The notes: generated by a model from the sequence alone, not told the origin. Shown: positions 10,636 through 23,632, counted from the stretch's first letter. The stretch: 64,000 nt of DNA from Przewalskia tangutica (GCA_029844215.1 CM056738.1:45892388-45956387), one strand, 5' to 3'. Program-made: numbers and translations.

Positions 10636-10892
10636 CCGTTGCATTAACCAAGGACAGTCGTTGCATTACATAGGCTAATGCAACAGGCATTTTTGGCCGT
10701 TGCATTAGACAATTTGAGACATCGCATTACACAGGCTAATGCAACTGTCATATTCTACCATTGCATTAGCATAATTTTCTGATTTGTTACACTTGAACCC
10801 GTCGCATTAGTCATATCTAATGCTACAGTACTACATAGGGTGTTGCATTAGCCTTCTATGAGCCGTTGCATTAGATTAAAAATGTAGTAGTG
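10636..10892. repeat. Right subterminal repeats and terminus of the CACTA-like element
   Basis: About nine copies of ccgttgcattag / ctaatgcaac in alternating orientation lead to the terminus gtagtagtg at 10884-10892. The complement of this end, cactactac, fits CACTA-superfamily termini. Immediately after it comes acacatggg, the start of the second direct repeat. Confidence 0.75.
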
Positions 10893-11475
10893 ACACATGG
10901 GATAATCTTACTCAAAACTTCATGCTAAAGTTCTTGATGTCTTTGAATACTAACGATCTTAGGAGTAAAATTTTGGATTTTGTACGGGAGCAAGGGGAAA
11001 CGCTATATGAAGCCTGAGAGTGATTCTCACAATTGCTTAGATATTACCCTCATCATGGGAAGTCTAAGGAGATATTGGCCACTCTTTTGTGGATGACTTA
11101 CATTCTGGCACAAAGGTTTGTCTCGATCTTGCTTGTAGAGGACAGTGCATGCGAAACAATTTTGTTGAGCTTAAAACACTTCTCAACAAAATCACATCAA
11201 ATAATCAGAATTGGAAAAATTAGGCAAGAAGATCTGCTACTCCAGAAAAAACAGATGTGACTGAGGTGGATGTTATGGCCTTATTGAAAGTTGAGGTGTC
11301 CGAACTATGAAACCAAGTAAGTGGAATGATCAAGCAAAATTAGCACATAGAGATTCAATAGGTACAACAAGTGATACACATACGACAAGAGTCAATATGT
11401 TCTACAAGAGAATATGAGTAGAATATGTAAAACAACCACAACTCACAGTGGGGTAGTATATAGGAATTATATGAA
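10893..11475 (+). pseudogene. Athila-like Gag core, broken (second copy)
   Basis: A duplicate of 6174-6756 holding the later Gag core: LRSKILDF, REQGETLYEAW and stop, LRYYPHHGKSKE, then SACETILLS in another frame. The same stop after EAW occurs in both copies, so the gene was dead before the duplication. It ends in the target ATGAA at 11471-11475, next to the full Y LTR. Confidence 0.78.
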
Positions 11476-12137
11476 TGTAACACCCCGTACTTCTCATCAT
11501 GTCTACGACTAAGTTGAAGTCGACGAAATTACTTGAATATGGAAGAATGAGGTTATAGTGTCCAAGTGTATGTAGTATGTTAAGCCTAATTAAAGTAAAT
11601 GAGATTCATACACGAATTAGATGTCGGACAAAGGTAGATGACCTACTAGTTTCACCTTTGTGTTTTACCTACTTGCTTAAACATCCTATGTGCTTCATCT
11701 ACTTTCTTACACGTCCTACTTACTTGTACATCTTATTTTAAATGGGGACGACACACGTATTTATAGATAATTAGTAACCTTCTAGCCTAAGTAAGTGACA
11801 AGTAGGTGACCCGCCTACTTGAAATGAGAGGTCCAAATTAAAGGGGCTAGTGTGGCCAAATCTGGTCCATAAAGGGGAGGCCCATTAAGGGGAAAGGGAG
11901 TTCGACCAAATGTCCTTTTAAGCCCAACATCTGACCATTTTATACATATACTTATCACCCAAAACAAATTCACAACTCTCTCTCTCTCCCAACCCAAAAT
12001 AGACTCACTTCTTTATCTTAGGGTTCTTGGTGGCCAAACTTCAAGTTTCATTCATTTCCCTTGGTGTGGAAGTGTTCTCATATGGTTTATCTTCTCTCCT
12101 AAACTCTTAATATGTTTCCAAACCAACAGCACAATGC
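10893..12137 (+). repeat. 1245-bp direct repeat, copy 2
   Basis: This is the second copy of 6174-7418 with no net length change. It begins right at the CACTA-like right end. Beyond 12137 (cacaatgc|agtccctc) the Y LTR continues uninterrupted, so this junction carries no transposon sequence, just as the left junction at 6173/6174 carries none. Confidence 0.88.
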
Positions 12138-13063
12138 AGTCCCTCTTCTCCAAGGTTAAGTTATTTGGGAGAAATATAAAAGGCAGCAAGTAGAAAAAAA
12201 TCAAGAAATTAGACAACAAGGTATGTCCCTCCTTATACTTTATATGTATGAGTTAGTTTAAGATTTATATGTGTTATAATTGCTACAAGTTCATGGGTTG
12301 ATGGCTGAAGTTATAAATGAGTTGGTGGACTTATGGGGTTGTTCTTGTTGTTATCTTAGGTGATGTACATATGGTGGTTGGATGATGTTGTTATTATTGT
12401 AAATTGAGACAGTGGGAGGTGGAAGAAATGGGGCAGATGATACCCATTTTATTGTAAGATAAACTTGTCACTGATAGTTGAATGATATACTTGTGTTTCT
12501 AGTGATGTCGTATTACATGTTGGGACTGATTATGTGGTATGTATTACACCCCGTAGTTCCAGGGTATGTATGTGAGGACGTACGTAAGAGAATGCGACAT
12601 TAAGATTGGAAAGGAAGAAAAATTTGATTTTCCGACGGAAAATTCTCCGGATTTTGTGAAGGAAAAAGGTTCGTAAATGGGAATTGGATTCCCAGATTTG
12701 GTATTCAGACTTCTGGGAATATATTAGAATTATGGAATTTTATTTCCAGTTTTGGTCACGTGGGGCCCACGGGGAAAAATTTACGGTTTTGTGGGGCCCA
12801 CATTATTTTCGGGATTTTGGCCATTATGGATGTTTTCGGGAGATGAAATATTTTGGACGAATTGGAGGGCGACACGTGTCACCCCCTTAGGTGGCATGTG
12901 GCCGAAATGGGTAGGACAAGTGGCTAGCCACTTGTCCATGCTGGCCGAAATGGTCTTGCCATTTGTCCCAAGCTTTTGTGTAGACATGTGGAGGGTGGGA
13001 CCCACACACACTTGTCCCCCAATCTCACCACGCACTTGCTATGATCCTAGCCTTTGATTTCCC

Positions 13064-13070
13064 TATAAAT
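13064..13070 (+). promoter_or_regulatory. LTR TATA box followed by a C-tract (beta copy 1)
   Basis: TATAAAT is followed directly by a run of about 15 C. The same TATAAAT plus C-run layout occurs in beta copy 3 at 56625 and 56841, which supports a conserved core promoter of the LTR. The start of transcription would fall about 30 bp downstream. Confidence 0.6.
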
Positions 13071-14819
13071 ACCCCCCCCCCCCCCTTGATGCAAGACTTC
13101 TTCATCCCACACTTAGAGTTTTTTCAAGGCAAAATACTCCCTCCCTTTGATGATGCTCTCGGCAATGGCCCTCCCCCTTTGACCAAAAGTTGTCCAAAAA
13201 AACCTTAAACTTTTTAAGTGTTCTTCCTTAAGGTGTTAGGAAGATTGTGAACCAAGTGTTAGAAAAGATTTCACACCCCTAGCCTTAAATATACCCCTTG
13301 GCCGAAAGTTGGTGGTGTTGGAACGTAAGTGTTCTTCACTTTTTGGAGTTAAATCTTGAAGAGAAGTTGGTTAGAAACTTCTAAGGGTTGCTTGTAGCGG
13401 ATTGGAACGTAAGGAATTGGAGCTAAGATTCCTAAGGATCGACTTTTAATCATTGGATAATTTTGGGCTTATCGATGTAATGATCTTTGTCCTTCTATTG
13501 TAATTGGAGATTACATGTTGTAGTAGTTTATAATTAAGTATATGACATGTGGAAAGAAGATTGAAAAGAATTGGACTATGTTGTATATTGTGGGGCAGAA
13601 TTTTAAACGTCCAGTTAGACGTGTAATCCCCTTTGAGTTGTTGTATTATTGCGCCTTAAATGTGGCATGTTGGTTATTGATATCGGGCCTTGAAAAAGGT
13701 AGGATGTAAGTATATACAGGGGAAGTGCTGCCCAATTTTCCGTAGGATAAGGAACCTTATACTTAGAAATGTTCTACGAAGAGATCTAGACGTTGATAGA
13801 CGTGTTTGGTTGTTATAGGTGGATATTCTACGCGCGGCATACTCGACTTGGCTTGTGGATTAAGCCGAAGAGGTATGTGATTCTTCCTATTCTCTTGAGC
13901 ATGATTATTTGTGAAATATATAGTGCGGTAGACGCACGTGTGTTAAAGAAGTTTGATTTCCTTTTTGTGTCCTTGACTTGATTCTAAAGTTAAGTGACTT
14001 GATATGAATTGTTAAGGACTTGAACTATGTTAAAAAGTTGTGAAACCTCATTCGTGAGTAATGGGTACTTGGTCTTTAAAAGAATAAAGTTATCTTGATT
14101 TCGGAAATGAGAGTAGTTGTCCTTGGTTGGTTTAAAACATAAAGTGTTATAATAGCTTTATGGGAAGTTAGTTATAACGACTTTATGAAAACAAAAGAAT
14201 GGTCTTATTATTGGATTTAAAATGGTAACTTGACATTTTTTTAAACGTAATGATACTTTGATGTAAGGTCTTGATTTCTAAAGATAAGAAGAGACTTGAG
14301 AATTTGAAGTTATGAAACTTGAACTATTTTGAAAAGTATATTGTTACTTGACTTTAAAAATGAGAAGTGTTTTTGTTTAAAAAGAAGGCATGGTATTGTC
14401 TTGATTTGGTTTAAAAAGAAGGCATGGTATTGTCTTGGTTTATTTAAAAAGAAGGTATGGACATTGTTTTGTTTTACTTAAAATAATAGTTACTCTATTT
14501 TGATACTCCGGGTGTTAGTATCATGCGACTTTTGTGAAAGAAATAGATCTTTTTTTAAAGAGTTAAAGTACGTAGTACTTTGGGGTTAAAACCCGGATTT
14601 TTGGCATAAAAATAAAAGTACCTTGAGTGTGAGTAACTTGCCTATGTTTGCTTATGATAGTCTTGTTGTGAAAGTATTGTATCCTTATGCTACCGCGTCT
14701 CTCGATGAAGGGCCGGTCATGTTATTCTTGATCATTTTGGGCATACTGACTCGATGGATGGTCCACGGGTATGCGGCCATGATGAGGGTTCGTTCCCTGT
14801 TGATAGTGTTATTCCATGG

Positions 14820-15480
14820 ACTAGCTCTCCATGAGGTTTACTGATCACGAGGTGGATCGTAGCTAGCCCCCGTACTTGCCTTGGCCGTTCTTGATGCAGT
14901 GGTTACGGTAGTTGGCTTTCGTACTTGCCCCGATCAGTGTTAGGACGAAGTCTCGTGATGCAGGGTGGATCTGGTAGTTGGCTATCGTACTTGCCCCGGT
15001 CAGCGACGTGATGCAGGGTGGATCTGGTGGTTAGCCTACGTACTTGCCCCGGTCAGCTTTGTGATACAGTTGTATAGTATTGCTGTGGTATTCCACGGAT
15101 TAGTTCCTCATGAAGTCTCGTGATGCAGGGTGGATCTGGTGGTTAGCCTACATACTTGCCCCGGTCAGCGATGTGATGCAGGGTGGATCTGGTAGTGGCT
15201 TTCGTACTTTCCCCGATCGGCCCGTAGCAGTGGAATCTGGTTGTTAGCAGCGGTTCGTAGTTGGCTCTCGTACTTGCCGGCCGGTGCACGACGCGAGAGG
15301 TACACAGTAGTTGGCGCCGTACTTGCCCCGGTCAGTGTTATAGTATAGTTGATACGGTAGGTTCTGGTAGCTGGCTTTCGTACTTGCCCCGGTCAGTTGA
15401 TGATGCAGGGTGGATCTGGTAGCTTTGCCTTCGTACTTGCCCCGTACAGTTCTTATGACACAGGTGGGACCTGGTTTTCT
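14820..15480 (+). repeat. Minisatellite domain in beta LTR copy 1
   Basis: Eight or more degenerate units of about 50-60 bp built on gtgatgcagggtggatctgg and cgtacttgccccggtcag. Units vary in length and are partly deleted. This position in other alpha and beta LTRs of the window carries unrelated tandem repeats. Confidence 0.8.
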
Positions 15481-18400
15481 TTTGTACTCCTGGGTATTGT
15501 TATATCATAGACTGCCGGCAGTGAGGAAGGAATTCCACGGACATGATTGATATTGTGGGCGTAAGACCCATGGTTATATTTGAGTGATGACTTTGAGGGC
15601 GTGAGTCCCTGATTTGACATGACTGCTTATACATTGTGTACTGTAGTTTGGTTATCATACATGTCTCCTGTTTTATATAGACTATTATGATTTCATTACA
15701 GTATTTTCAGTTTCACATACTTGGTACCTGTTGTACTGACCTCCTTCGGGGGGTTGCGTTCATGCCGCAGGTAGAGGTACACCGGTTGTTGATCCTCGCT
15801 CATAGGATCACAGTTCTGCGTTTTGGGAAGCTCCGTTTCTCCGGAGGCTTATCTTTTGGTATGATTCTCTGAGATTGTAGGTTCTTGTACATTCAGGGGT
15901 ATAGCGGGGCCCTGTCCCGTCGTAGTTGTTATAGAACTCTTAGAGGTCTGTAGTACTGTTGTGAGTTGGGCTTGTAAAGGATGTAACTGTTCAGATTTTG
16001 ATATATATCTGAAGGTGACGTTTTGGTTGCTTTGTTTCTTATTTTTATTGTTTCATGTCTATGAGTTTTTATTTCCGCTGATTTTCTCTGATGTATTATC
16101 ACTAGGGTGCCCGGGGTAAGACACCAGTCGCGGGCCCGAGGTCGGGTCATGACAATATGTGGGGCTAATTTGATTGTATAAAGATGATCGGGATGTAGTA
16201 GTAGTAGTTGTTGTTGTCTTGAACTTGAGAAAAGTAAAAGAAACAAGGGAGATATTGTCTAATTTATCATAAAATGATTTTGTAGCTCATTAGCTAGTTT
16301 GTAAGTTGAGATTGATTGATGTAGTTGAGTTACTAGTTGTGTGGTATAACATATTAGGATTGATTTTGGTGGGTGCAGGTGCTGGAAGTATTAACATTTT
16401 GTATATAAGTTAGTTTTATGACTTAAATATGCTTAGAAGATACAAGTTGTAAGTTGAATGATTAGATAATGTGGTTGAAGTGTTGATTGTGCTATATAGT
16501 GTGTTGGGACTAGTTTGGTGGTAAAGTTGGGTGGTTTTGTTATATGAATGGGCTGAAGATGTTTATGTATGTGTTTATATGTTGATTTAGGAAGTTTCAA
16601 GGATTGGAAGGGAGCTATGTGAATATATATGTTATAGAAGCTTGTATAGCTTAGTTTGTCATTCGTCAATTAGTTCTTGTGTTTCTGGTTGTTAACAGTA
16701 GTATTGTTTCCTTATTGTAGTTTATGGTAAAAGGAGGATGAGTTCTTCATTAGTATCCGAGGGCAGAATTTAAAGGTATGTAAGGCTATTTTCTTGACTC
16801 GCCACTACGACACGATATACGAAATTTGCTTCTTATGTAAACCATGAAATTTAGAGCGTCTAAGTGTAGTAGTTCCATGTTGCAAGAGTCATGAATCTCT
16901 TAAGTAAAGATATGTGTCTGTAATCAGTTGTTATTCAAACGTTTACTCCCAATACTCGAGTTCCCAGTTGTTATGGTGGGATTGGAATTCCCCTTAAGTA
17001 TGATGACATTTTAGCACACAAAGTGAAATAAAAGAGATGTTATGTACTTACACATGGTCGTTACTCAAGTGTACGTTTCCTAAATTAAGTTATGAGTTGT
17101 TGCGAAGAGGATATAATTTTCCCCTCAGGTGGAACCACACTAGTAACCTATAGAGTACGATTCCAAAAAAAGAATTCTAGAGGTGTTCTACATATGCACT
17201 TCACAGTTTCATATACTCCATGTTTGGTGCCGCCTCCATAATATGAGTTTCATATATCTATTAGAAGTCTTGTACTCTTCTTAGAAAGTGTATATGAGCC
17301 ACCGCGTCTCCCTCGTGACATTCCCGATAGCATAGCGATAATTAGGAAGAGTTGCTCCACTCATATGTTTAATAGCTTCATAGATGTCCTAGTTGGTATT
17401 TCCCCAACGATTTGAGTTTCATAAATGTATTAGTAGCCACATTTTCCTACGAGAGAGTAAGTATGAACCATAGTTTCACTCTTAAAAGAACTTCCATAGT
17501 GTGATGACTAGTTGATGATATAAAGGGGGGCCTTGCATGTTGATAGTTGTTTGTTCTAGTGACCAGTAGAAACTAGTGAAAAAGGTTTACTAGTTCATGA
17601 CTACTAGTTTACGATGAGATGAGAACCTTACTTGTTAAAGAAGGTGATATCCTATAAGTATAAATGAAGAAGTTACAGTAGGTTGTCTAGGATAACTATG
17701 TTTAAAATGACTATAAGACGACTCTCAGATAATAGTTGGAGGATCATAGATCTAAAGTTTAGGTATGATAGGTACATGACTACGTAAGTAGTTTCAGATG
17801 TTTGTGGATGGTTTATAGGTCCTAATGAAGATGAATTATGTGAATGGATTCTAGATTATTGTTGATGGATTATAGTTCATTAATTAAGATGAATGGTATC
17901 AGTAATATCCAAATTACCATTAGCGGATTGTAGTATATTACTCAAGAAATATTAAGTGTTGGCTTCCAGAGTATCACTAATGGATGATGGATTACTACTT
18001 AAGATGAATTATATGATAACTTTTAGGTGATTGTTAATGGTTTAGAGATTGTCACATAAGGTGAACTAAGTTGATATAAACATTATAGCCTTCTTGAGGA
18101 TAAGATTTCATAGGGAGCTAGATTTCAGGCTTTGGGAAAACCAATAAGGATAATAGTAAAGAGAGTTCATATGTCAATCTCGCATTTAGCGAGATAAAGT
18201 CTTATCATATGTTCCCTTCCTATTTGAGTTCCTAGGAGTAAAGTATCATGACTCTCTTATGCATGCTCAGGTATTCCTTTCACGTGATGCCAATTGTATA
18301 GTAACAAGTCATTATATGGTTAAGAGTTCAGATGATCATTAAGGAGTTATAGAACGTAACGTAAGATTAATTATGTCATAAGCATTCAGATTACCATTGT

Positions 18401-19805
18401 TGGGGTATAAATATTCTTTTAAGATAAACCACATTGACATAGATGATCATAGTATATCCAATGTAGAATGGTCTACAATACTAGATAATGATTTCCGAAG
18501 GTGTTATAATAGGGTCGTAAAATAGTAGGTATATTCCTATCGTATCCAGCGACATAAAGTCTTATTATTTGATTCATTCCTTTAATGTGAGTTCCTATCG
18601 CAAGTCTTCTACTTCTACAAAGTTGTTCCCCCATGTGATATTATTATGTCATATCAAGTCCTGGACAATGATCCAACTCTCTTTGTTACGAGTATATATG
18701 TTTCCAATGTTCGTAGGTAAAAATAAAGCATCATAGAGCAGTAAGTTTGTTAAGGATACTCTTCCTTCTTTTGGCATGATCAGAATGAAACGAACGTAAA
18801 CGAAAAATATCCATAATGGCTGCATTCTTAGATATGTTAGAGGTTGATGTTCTTGAATTTCATATAGTGATAGTGATCTTATCTTATGGCTTGTTGATTC
18901 TTCAAAGTAAGTTATGTTGATGATGTTAGTTCATAATGTTAATCGGAGGTGCAATGACTTTACGTCACTCCGATAGACTCAGAGTGTCTTAGTATCATTC
19001 CTGAATTATATACATGTATATAACATGACCTCACATGCGTTATTTATGCTATATGATATGTATACGGGGTATGGGAAATGTTATGGCATTATATACGCAC
19101 CACCACCTGATCAGCTGGTATATGATTATGTTATGCCCACAGAGGCAGATATGATATGATGGGATGCCCACAGAGGCTTGATAACATTATATACACATAT
19201 GTATATGTTTGACCAGGCATTATGTACGCACATGTATGATACTTAGGCATATCATGGCCCTCAGTGGTGATTTGGAGTTTTAGGTTTATTCTTCCCCATC
19301 TTTCCTTAGAGTTGATGTTCTTTTATATGATTATTTATGTCCGTCTTACTATTCAGTACAATATTTTTGTACTGACGTCCCTTTTGCTGGGGGCGCTATA
19401 TTTGTTATATTTTACATTACAGGTCCAATTGTACAAGTTGGCAGACTGATTTGCTAGATAGTGCAGATCATCAACGGAAGAGTTACAAGCTCCAATTTCA
19501 CCTGGTGTCGAGTCAGTCTAGTAATTTCATTGATATTAGAGATTATGGGTAGCTTTGGGTCCTATCCAGGAACGTGTACTAGTCATTCAATAATAGGTAC
19601 TTATAGAGGCTTCATAGACAGAGTCAGTGGGTTATTTTATATTCAATTGCATACCATGGGCCAGTGGCCACGTTCATGTACAAATTTTTTTTTGTTAACA
19701 GAATTCATTTGTATTACAAGTTATGTCATTTACCCTATTACAAGATCATAGTAGATGCATGTAGAGCATAGTCCGTCCCATTCAGACTTGGGGCGTGACA
19801 ATGAA

Positions 19806-19946
19806 GAATGAGTTTGTCTAAAGATCCTTAATGAAATAAGTTTATTATAACATCCATGAGCAACACGCAAAAAAAACTTGGAGTGATTAGAGAGAAAAAG
19901 AGAGGGTGCAGAGGTGAAAGCTAATCCTAAAGAAATTGTGAATGAT
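19806..19946 (+). pseudogene. Athila-like gag, continuation (C-terminal part, segment 1)
   Basis: After the Y solo LTR the Athila base layer resumes. The end reads AEVKANPKEIVNDI, which continues across the Tat insertion at 38831 as TLRSGTE. NP-x-E followed by ITLRSG is a conserved stretch near the C-terminus of Athila Gag. Frames upstream are broken. The 5-bp ATCAC that ends this piece is the target of the next retrotransposon. Confidence 0.72.
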
Positions 19947-19951
19947 ATCAC

Positions 19952-22900
19952 TGTTGACACCTAATTTTGTCCCTGCTTTACCGATTATTTGTTCAGATCA
20001 CCTTTTTTCTTTAATTAATTTTGTTATGCTTCTTAGTCTTGAAACTTCCGAATAATAATAAATACTTTAAATACTTTCCATTGATTATAGTATAAAGTTT
20101 AACTATCAAGTATTATATTAATTTTAATATGTCGGCATCAGTATTGGTAATTGATTTTCTCTTAATATTTTTATCAATTACTAAATTAAGTATTTTATGA
20201 ATATTATATTTTTACTTAAACTAAATACATATATTAAATATTTTATATCGTAATTTATGTGTGTGTGCTTTTGAAATTAATTAGGACAAAGAAGCATGCT
20301 TTAATTAATTAATTAAATCCTCAACCTTATTTTCCTACCCAATTCCCACTCCTTAAATTAATTAATTCCAGCAGCCCAAAACTCCACCCAATAGCCCAAT
20401 TATCTCATATAACCCGAGCCCAACACTTTCTTCATCAAAATCATCCCCTCGTCCAAATCAAACTCCCCATTCCCTTTATCTCCAAACCGATGAACACCCC
20501 TGAAATCAAGTCGACCCATCACCAACACCACCCTTTAACCGCTGGATAATCCACGTCACCGACGCCACCAGTCCCCCATCTCGTCACCTGCAGCCCATTT
20601 CCTTTTCTGTATCGCATGGAACCATGAATCTTGTTTTAACCATTGAATCAAGGTATGCATGAAGGTCTGGCAATTTACTGACCTTTCATCTCTTCGATTC
20701 AGTGGATAATACTCGGATTCTAGTCGTTCAAAGGATTAATCCAGAGTAACAAACCCTCTTCTCTGTCACAACGTTCTCTTCCCTTCAAATCAGACTGAGA
20801 GAGTAAGATTTTTCAGCTTTTCCATCACCTCATCTGTCTAAGTGTCACATACGTTTTTCCCCTCTTTTGAATTCAAATTTCAAACTAAAGAGTTTCTGGA
20901 AGAAACCGTTGAACCCCTACTATAAATACAACCCTTTGGGTTGTTCTTGGATGAAGTTTTTCTGGGAGAAAAGTTGAGAACAGAGCTCGATTTTTTTCAG
21001 AAAGGACTCCCCTCTTAAAAACACTAACAAATCTTTTACTCTGATTCTGGACTCAAAATCGCAAATATCCAAGCTTAGCTATATTCAGTCGCACTCACAC
21101 ACTACCACTCTGAGCGGATTCAACGAGTCGAGACGACGTTCGGTTCGCCACCCAAAGAAGGTAATTACTATTCCAGATTTAATTTCTTGTTTACTTCAGT
21201 TCTGTGAGATGATTCATATGTTGGATGGACACATTGATTAATATAAGGGTCTGTTTGTGTTGTTTCAGTAGTGTATTAAACATATTTTGGCTCAGTGATA
21301 ACTATTAAGATTAGTTAACAGTCCATCAAGCATATTTAGTCACATATGTTCCTGTCGAAGTATGTAATGCTTTATCTCGTTAGTTTAGGCTTAGTTTAAT
21401 CAAATGTGATTCTATCGAATTCAGGTACTGATGACTAATTTGTCTATAAATTAGTTTAAGGTGTTCAAACTGACTTTAATCATTAGTCGTTGACTGTTTG
21501 TTCTAGATAGATAGTCGTGTTGATTTAAGAACAGCTCCAGTTCATATATAAATCGTCTGTTGGATTTAGAATCTGGTCCGTGGTCTATCTAACCATGTAT
21601 AACCTGTTTATGTAATCTCATGTTATTTGGTATGAAAGTTGTATTGTATTTTTAACTAAATCTAGGATGTATAAGTTGTGCAATGTCGTTGTATCTGATG
21701 TAGCTTGAACCCGTGAGTGTGTATATCTTTGGGAACCCCTAGCCTCGTATATCTGTAATATACACTGGAATGATCACCTTGTCTCCATGTATCTGCCTGT
21801 TTGGAACTTATTTAGTTCCTATGTGGGTCTATATTAGATTATTGTACTTCTTTGGTCACTTGGTGTCAAAATCCGCTTGCCGAGTCATTTAGACAACCTA
21901 TACCAACATCTTTTATTAACATGGATTGGCTTGTGTTGCACTGAGCCATTGTTGGCTGCATTCCTCTAATAAGCATATATGAGGGATAGTTTGGTACTAA
22001 CATAGTTCAAACCATTGGGAAATATGGGCATATGATTGGAATAGAGGTTTAAGTGGGGAAAATGGATTTACTTCAGTTCTAGCCATTTGCTTCGATGTTG
22101 AGTCATGTATCTTAATTTAAACTAGCATGCTATGTGTTGCCATATTATTTCATCCATTTTTGGTGTGTCTGTCCCGGTATCACTGATCATTAATTCATAT
22201 ATAATGTGTTAGTGTGGTTCATATGAGCATGTAAGAATAGGGTTAATATGAAAAGCTCAACTGTGATAGGTGTTAAATATGTCGATATATGCTCTCTGTT
22301 TACTTTACAACTTGGGAACTTGTCATTTTGTCTACATTACATGAAAATATACCTGTAATATGCCTTGAATATACCAGAAGTAAGGCCCAGGTATGTACCC
22401 AGTATATACTGGAATTTACACCTTTGTATACCCACGAGCAGACCATACAGTTCTTTCTTTAAAATACTAGGTGTTCCATCGTGTCAAGTACCTGTTGAAT
22501 ATTTGGGTCAGATGCTAATCGAACCTCATTCTCGAATCTGCTCATAATATAGTCACTAATTTTTATAGACAAGGATTGTTTACTTTATTTAATAAATTCT
22601 AAGGTACGTTCTAATCCTTGTCTTTTTCTTTGTTTTACATGAAACGCATGGGGAGCGACGAAGAGTCTTATATGAGACTCACCGCATTTCTCGCCAAACG
22701 AAGACTCGTGTCTAGGTTCCTTGCATTCTCATGCCTCAGGACTTCTACACAAATAGGGCGGGATGATATCTTCATCCGTCCTAGTCACTTCTCTTAAACT
22801 CCTTACTCTCTTTTCTTATTTATTTCGTCATTTTATTCTTCTTGTTATGAAATTGTATAACCCTATACAATTATTAAAATGCGTAGAACAGTTGGATTTA

Positions 22901-23629
22901 GGATACCTGTAGTAATTAGACTTTGAGTAGATTGGGAGGGTAGTTTAGGATGGAAATTCACCCTTAGTTTGATTATTTTAATTTTGTCAAACATATCTAA
23001 ATTCCGATTTTCTTAAAACTCATAACAAAGAATGATCTTTTCTCACAAATTCAAAGTAATCTCTTTCCTATAACAAGACCTGTATTTTTATAAACTATAC
23101 CACGTCCACTTTGTGTTTGTTTAAATATACATTTTCTATCAAAAATTGATTATTTCCTTACTAATGCAACATATACGTGTGTTCATAAAATATTTTTATG
23201 CAATTTCTGCAATGCCCTTATAAATGTATATTTTTTATCAAAAAAAAAAAAAAAACTCACATGTATTTTATAAGCAAGCCTTATTATTCTTTTATGCATT
23301 TCCCTACTTTTTAAAGCACCCCTTTTACTTAAAGTATTTTCAAAACATGTATTTATTTAATACAATAACTAACCTAAGTTTGACCGGACAACCGCGAGTT
23401 AGCGGATCCTTTAGGATGCCTAATCTCTCCTTTTAGGATAATAAAGAACCCTTACCTAGAATCTCATTAAGTTTTGCAGACCATAAAATTAGAGTTATTT
23501 TAGCAGATTTTGCTAAGTAAATGTCCTAATTCATCTTTAAAAAATTAGGTGGCGACTCCTTAAAATACAATTTTGGAATCAATCATACGTAGTACACCAT
23601 TTCGACTCCGGTTAAAATGGGGTGTTACA
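19952..23629 (+). repeat. 5' LTR of the Tat/Ogre-like element
   Basis: A 3678-bp LTR with TG...CA ends. A TATA box lies at 20921. The uninterrupted run gtagtttaggatggaa near 22.95 kb is the empty-site counterpart of the hAT insertion in the 3' LTR. An A-run at about 23241 and a similar one near 38439 mark the same position in both LTRs. No coding region is seen. Confidence 0.88.
20921..20928 (+). promoter_or_regulatory. LTR TATA box (Tat-like 5' LTR)
   Basis: TATAAATA in the context ctactataaatacaaccc, conserved in the 3' LTR at 32490-32497. This is the likely core promoter for the element's RNA. Confidence 0.6.
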
Positions 23630-23632
23630 TCA

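Larger units (their letters stand above)
7419..10892. mobile_element. CACTA-like DNA transposon carrying host gene exons (Pack-type)
   Basis: The right end reads ...aatgtagtagtg, whose complement is cactactacatt, a CACTA-type terminus. Both ends have dense subterminal repeats of the motif ttgcattagnc / ctaatgcaacgg in both orientations (7440-7730 and about 10636-10892), a hallmark of En/Spm-like elements. No transposase frame was found, so the element is non-autonomous. It carries fimbrin exons (8010-9752). The expected left terminus beginning CACTA is not visible at 7419, so the left end may be truncated. It is flanked by a 1245-bp direct repeat rather than a simple 3-bp duplication. Confidence 0.68.
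12542..16154 (+). mobile_element. Solo LTR of family beta (chromovirus-like), nested in Y
   Basis: It begins tattacaccccgtagttcc (the canonical TG start appears mutated to TA) and ends gggtcatgaca. Flanks GTATG (12537-12541) and ATATG (16155-16159) match at four of five positions. Length is 3613 bp. It has a TATA box at 13064, a tandem-repeat domain at about 14.82-15.48 kb, and a module around 15.73-15.77 kb ending in gcgttcatgccgcagg. It is closely related to the beta copies at 42530-46729 (minus) and 56217-62722. Assignment to Tekay-like chromoviruses is inference from this LTR type and the primer site of the third copy. Confidence 0.78.
11476..19800 (+). mobile_element. Solo LTR of family Y, interrupted by a beta-family solo LTR
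   Basis: It starts tgtaacaccccgtac and ends cttggggcgtgaca, flanked by the 5-bp duplication ATGAA (11471-11475 and 19801-19805). No interior sequence remains, so this is a solo LTR left by LTR-LTR recombination. Removing the nested beta LTR (12542-16154 plus its 5-bp duplication) leaves about 4.7 kb, long even for a plant LTR. Near 19.37-19.42 kb it shares the gtactgacgtccc...gggggcgctat module with families Z, alpha and beta. The flanking Athila gag continues after 19805, which confirms the insertion. Short frames inside look like chance. Confidence 0.8.

Noticed and set aside
14820..15480. CRISPR-like array (also considered at 29407-29640, 43268-43520 and 61060-61320)
   Set aside because: Units are contiguous or degenerate tandem repeats without unique spacers of constant length, and the window is plant nuclear DNA.
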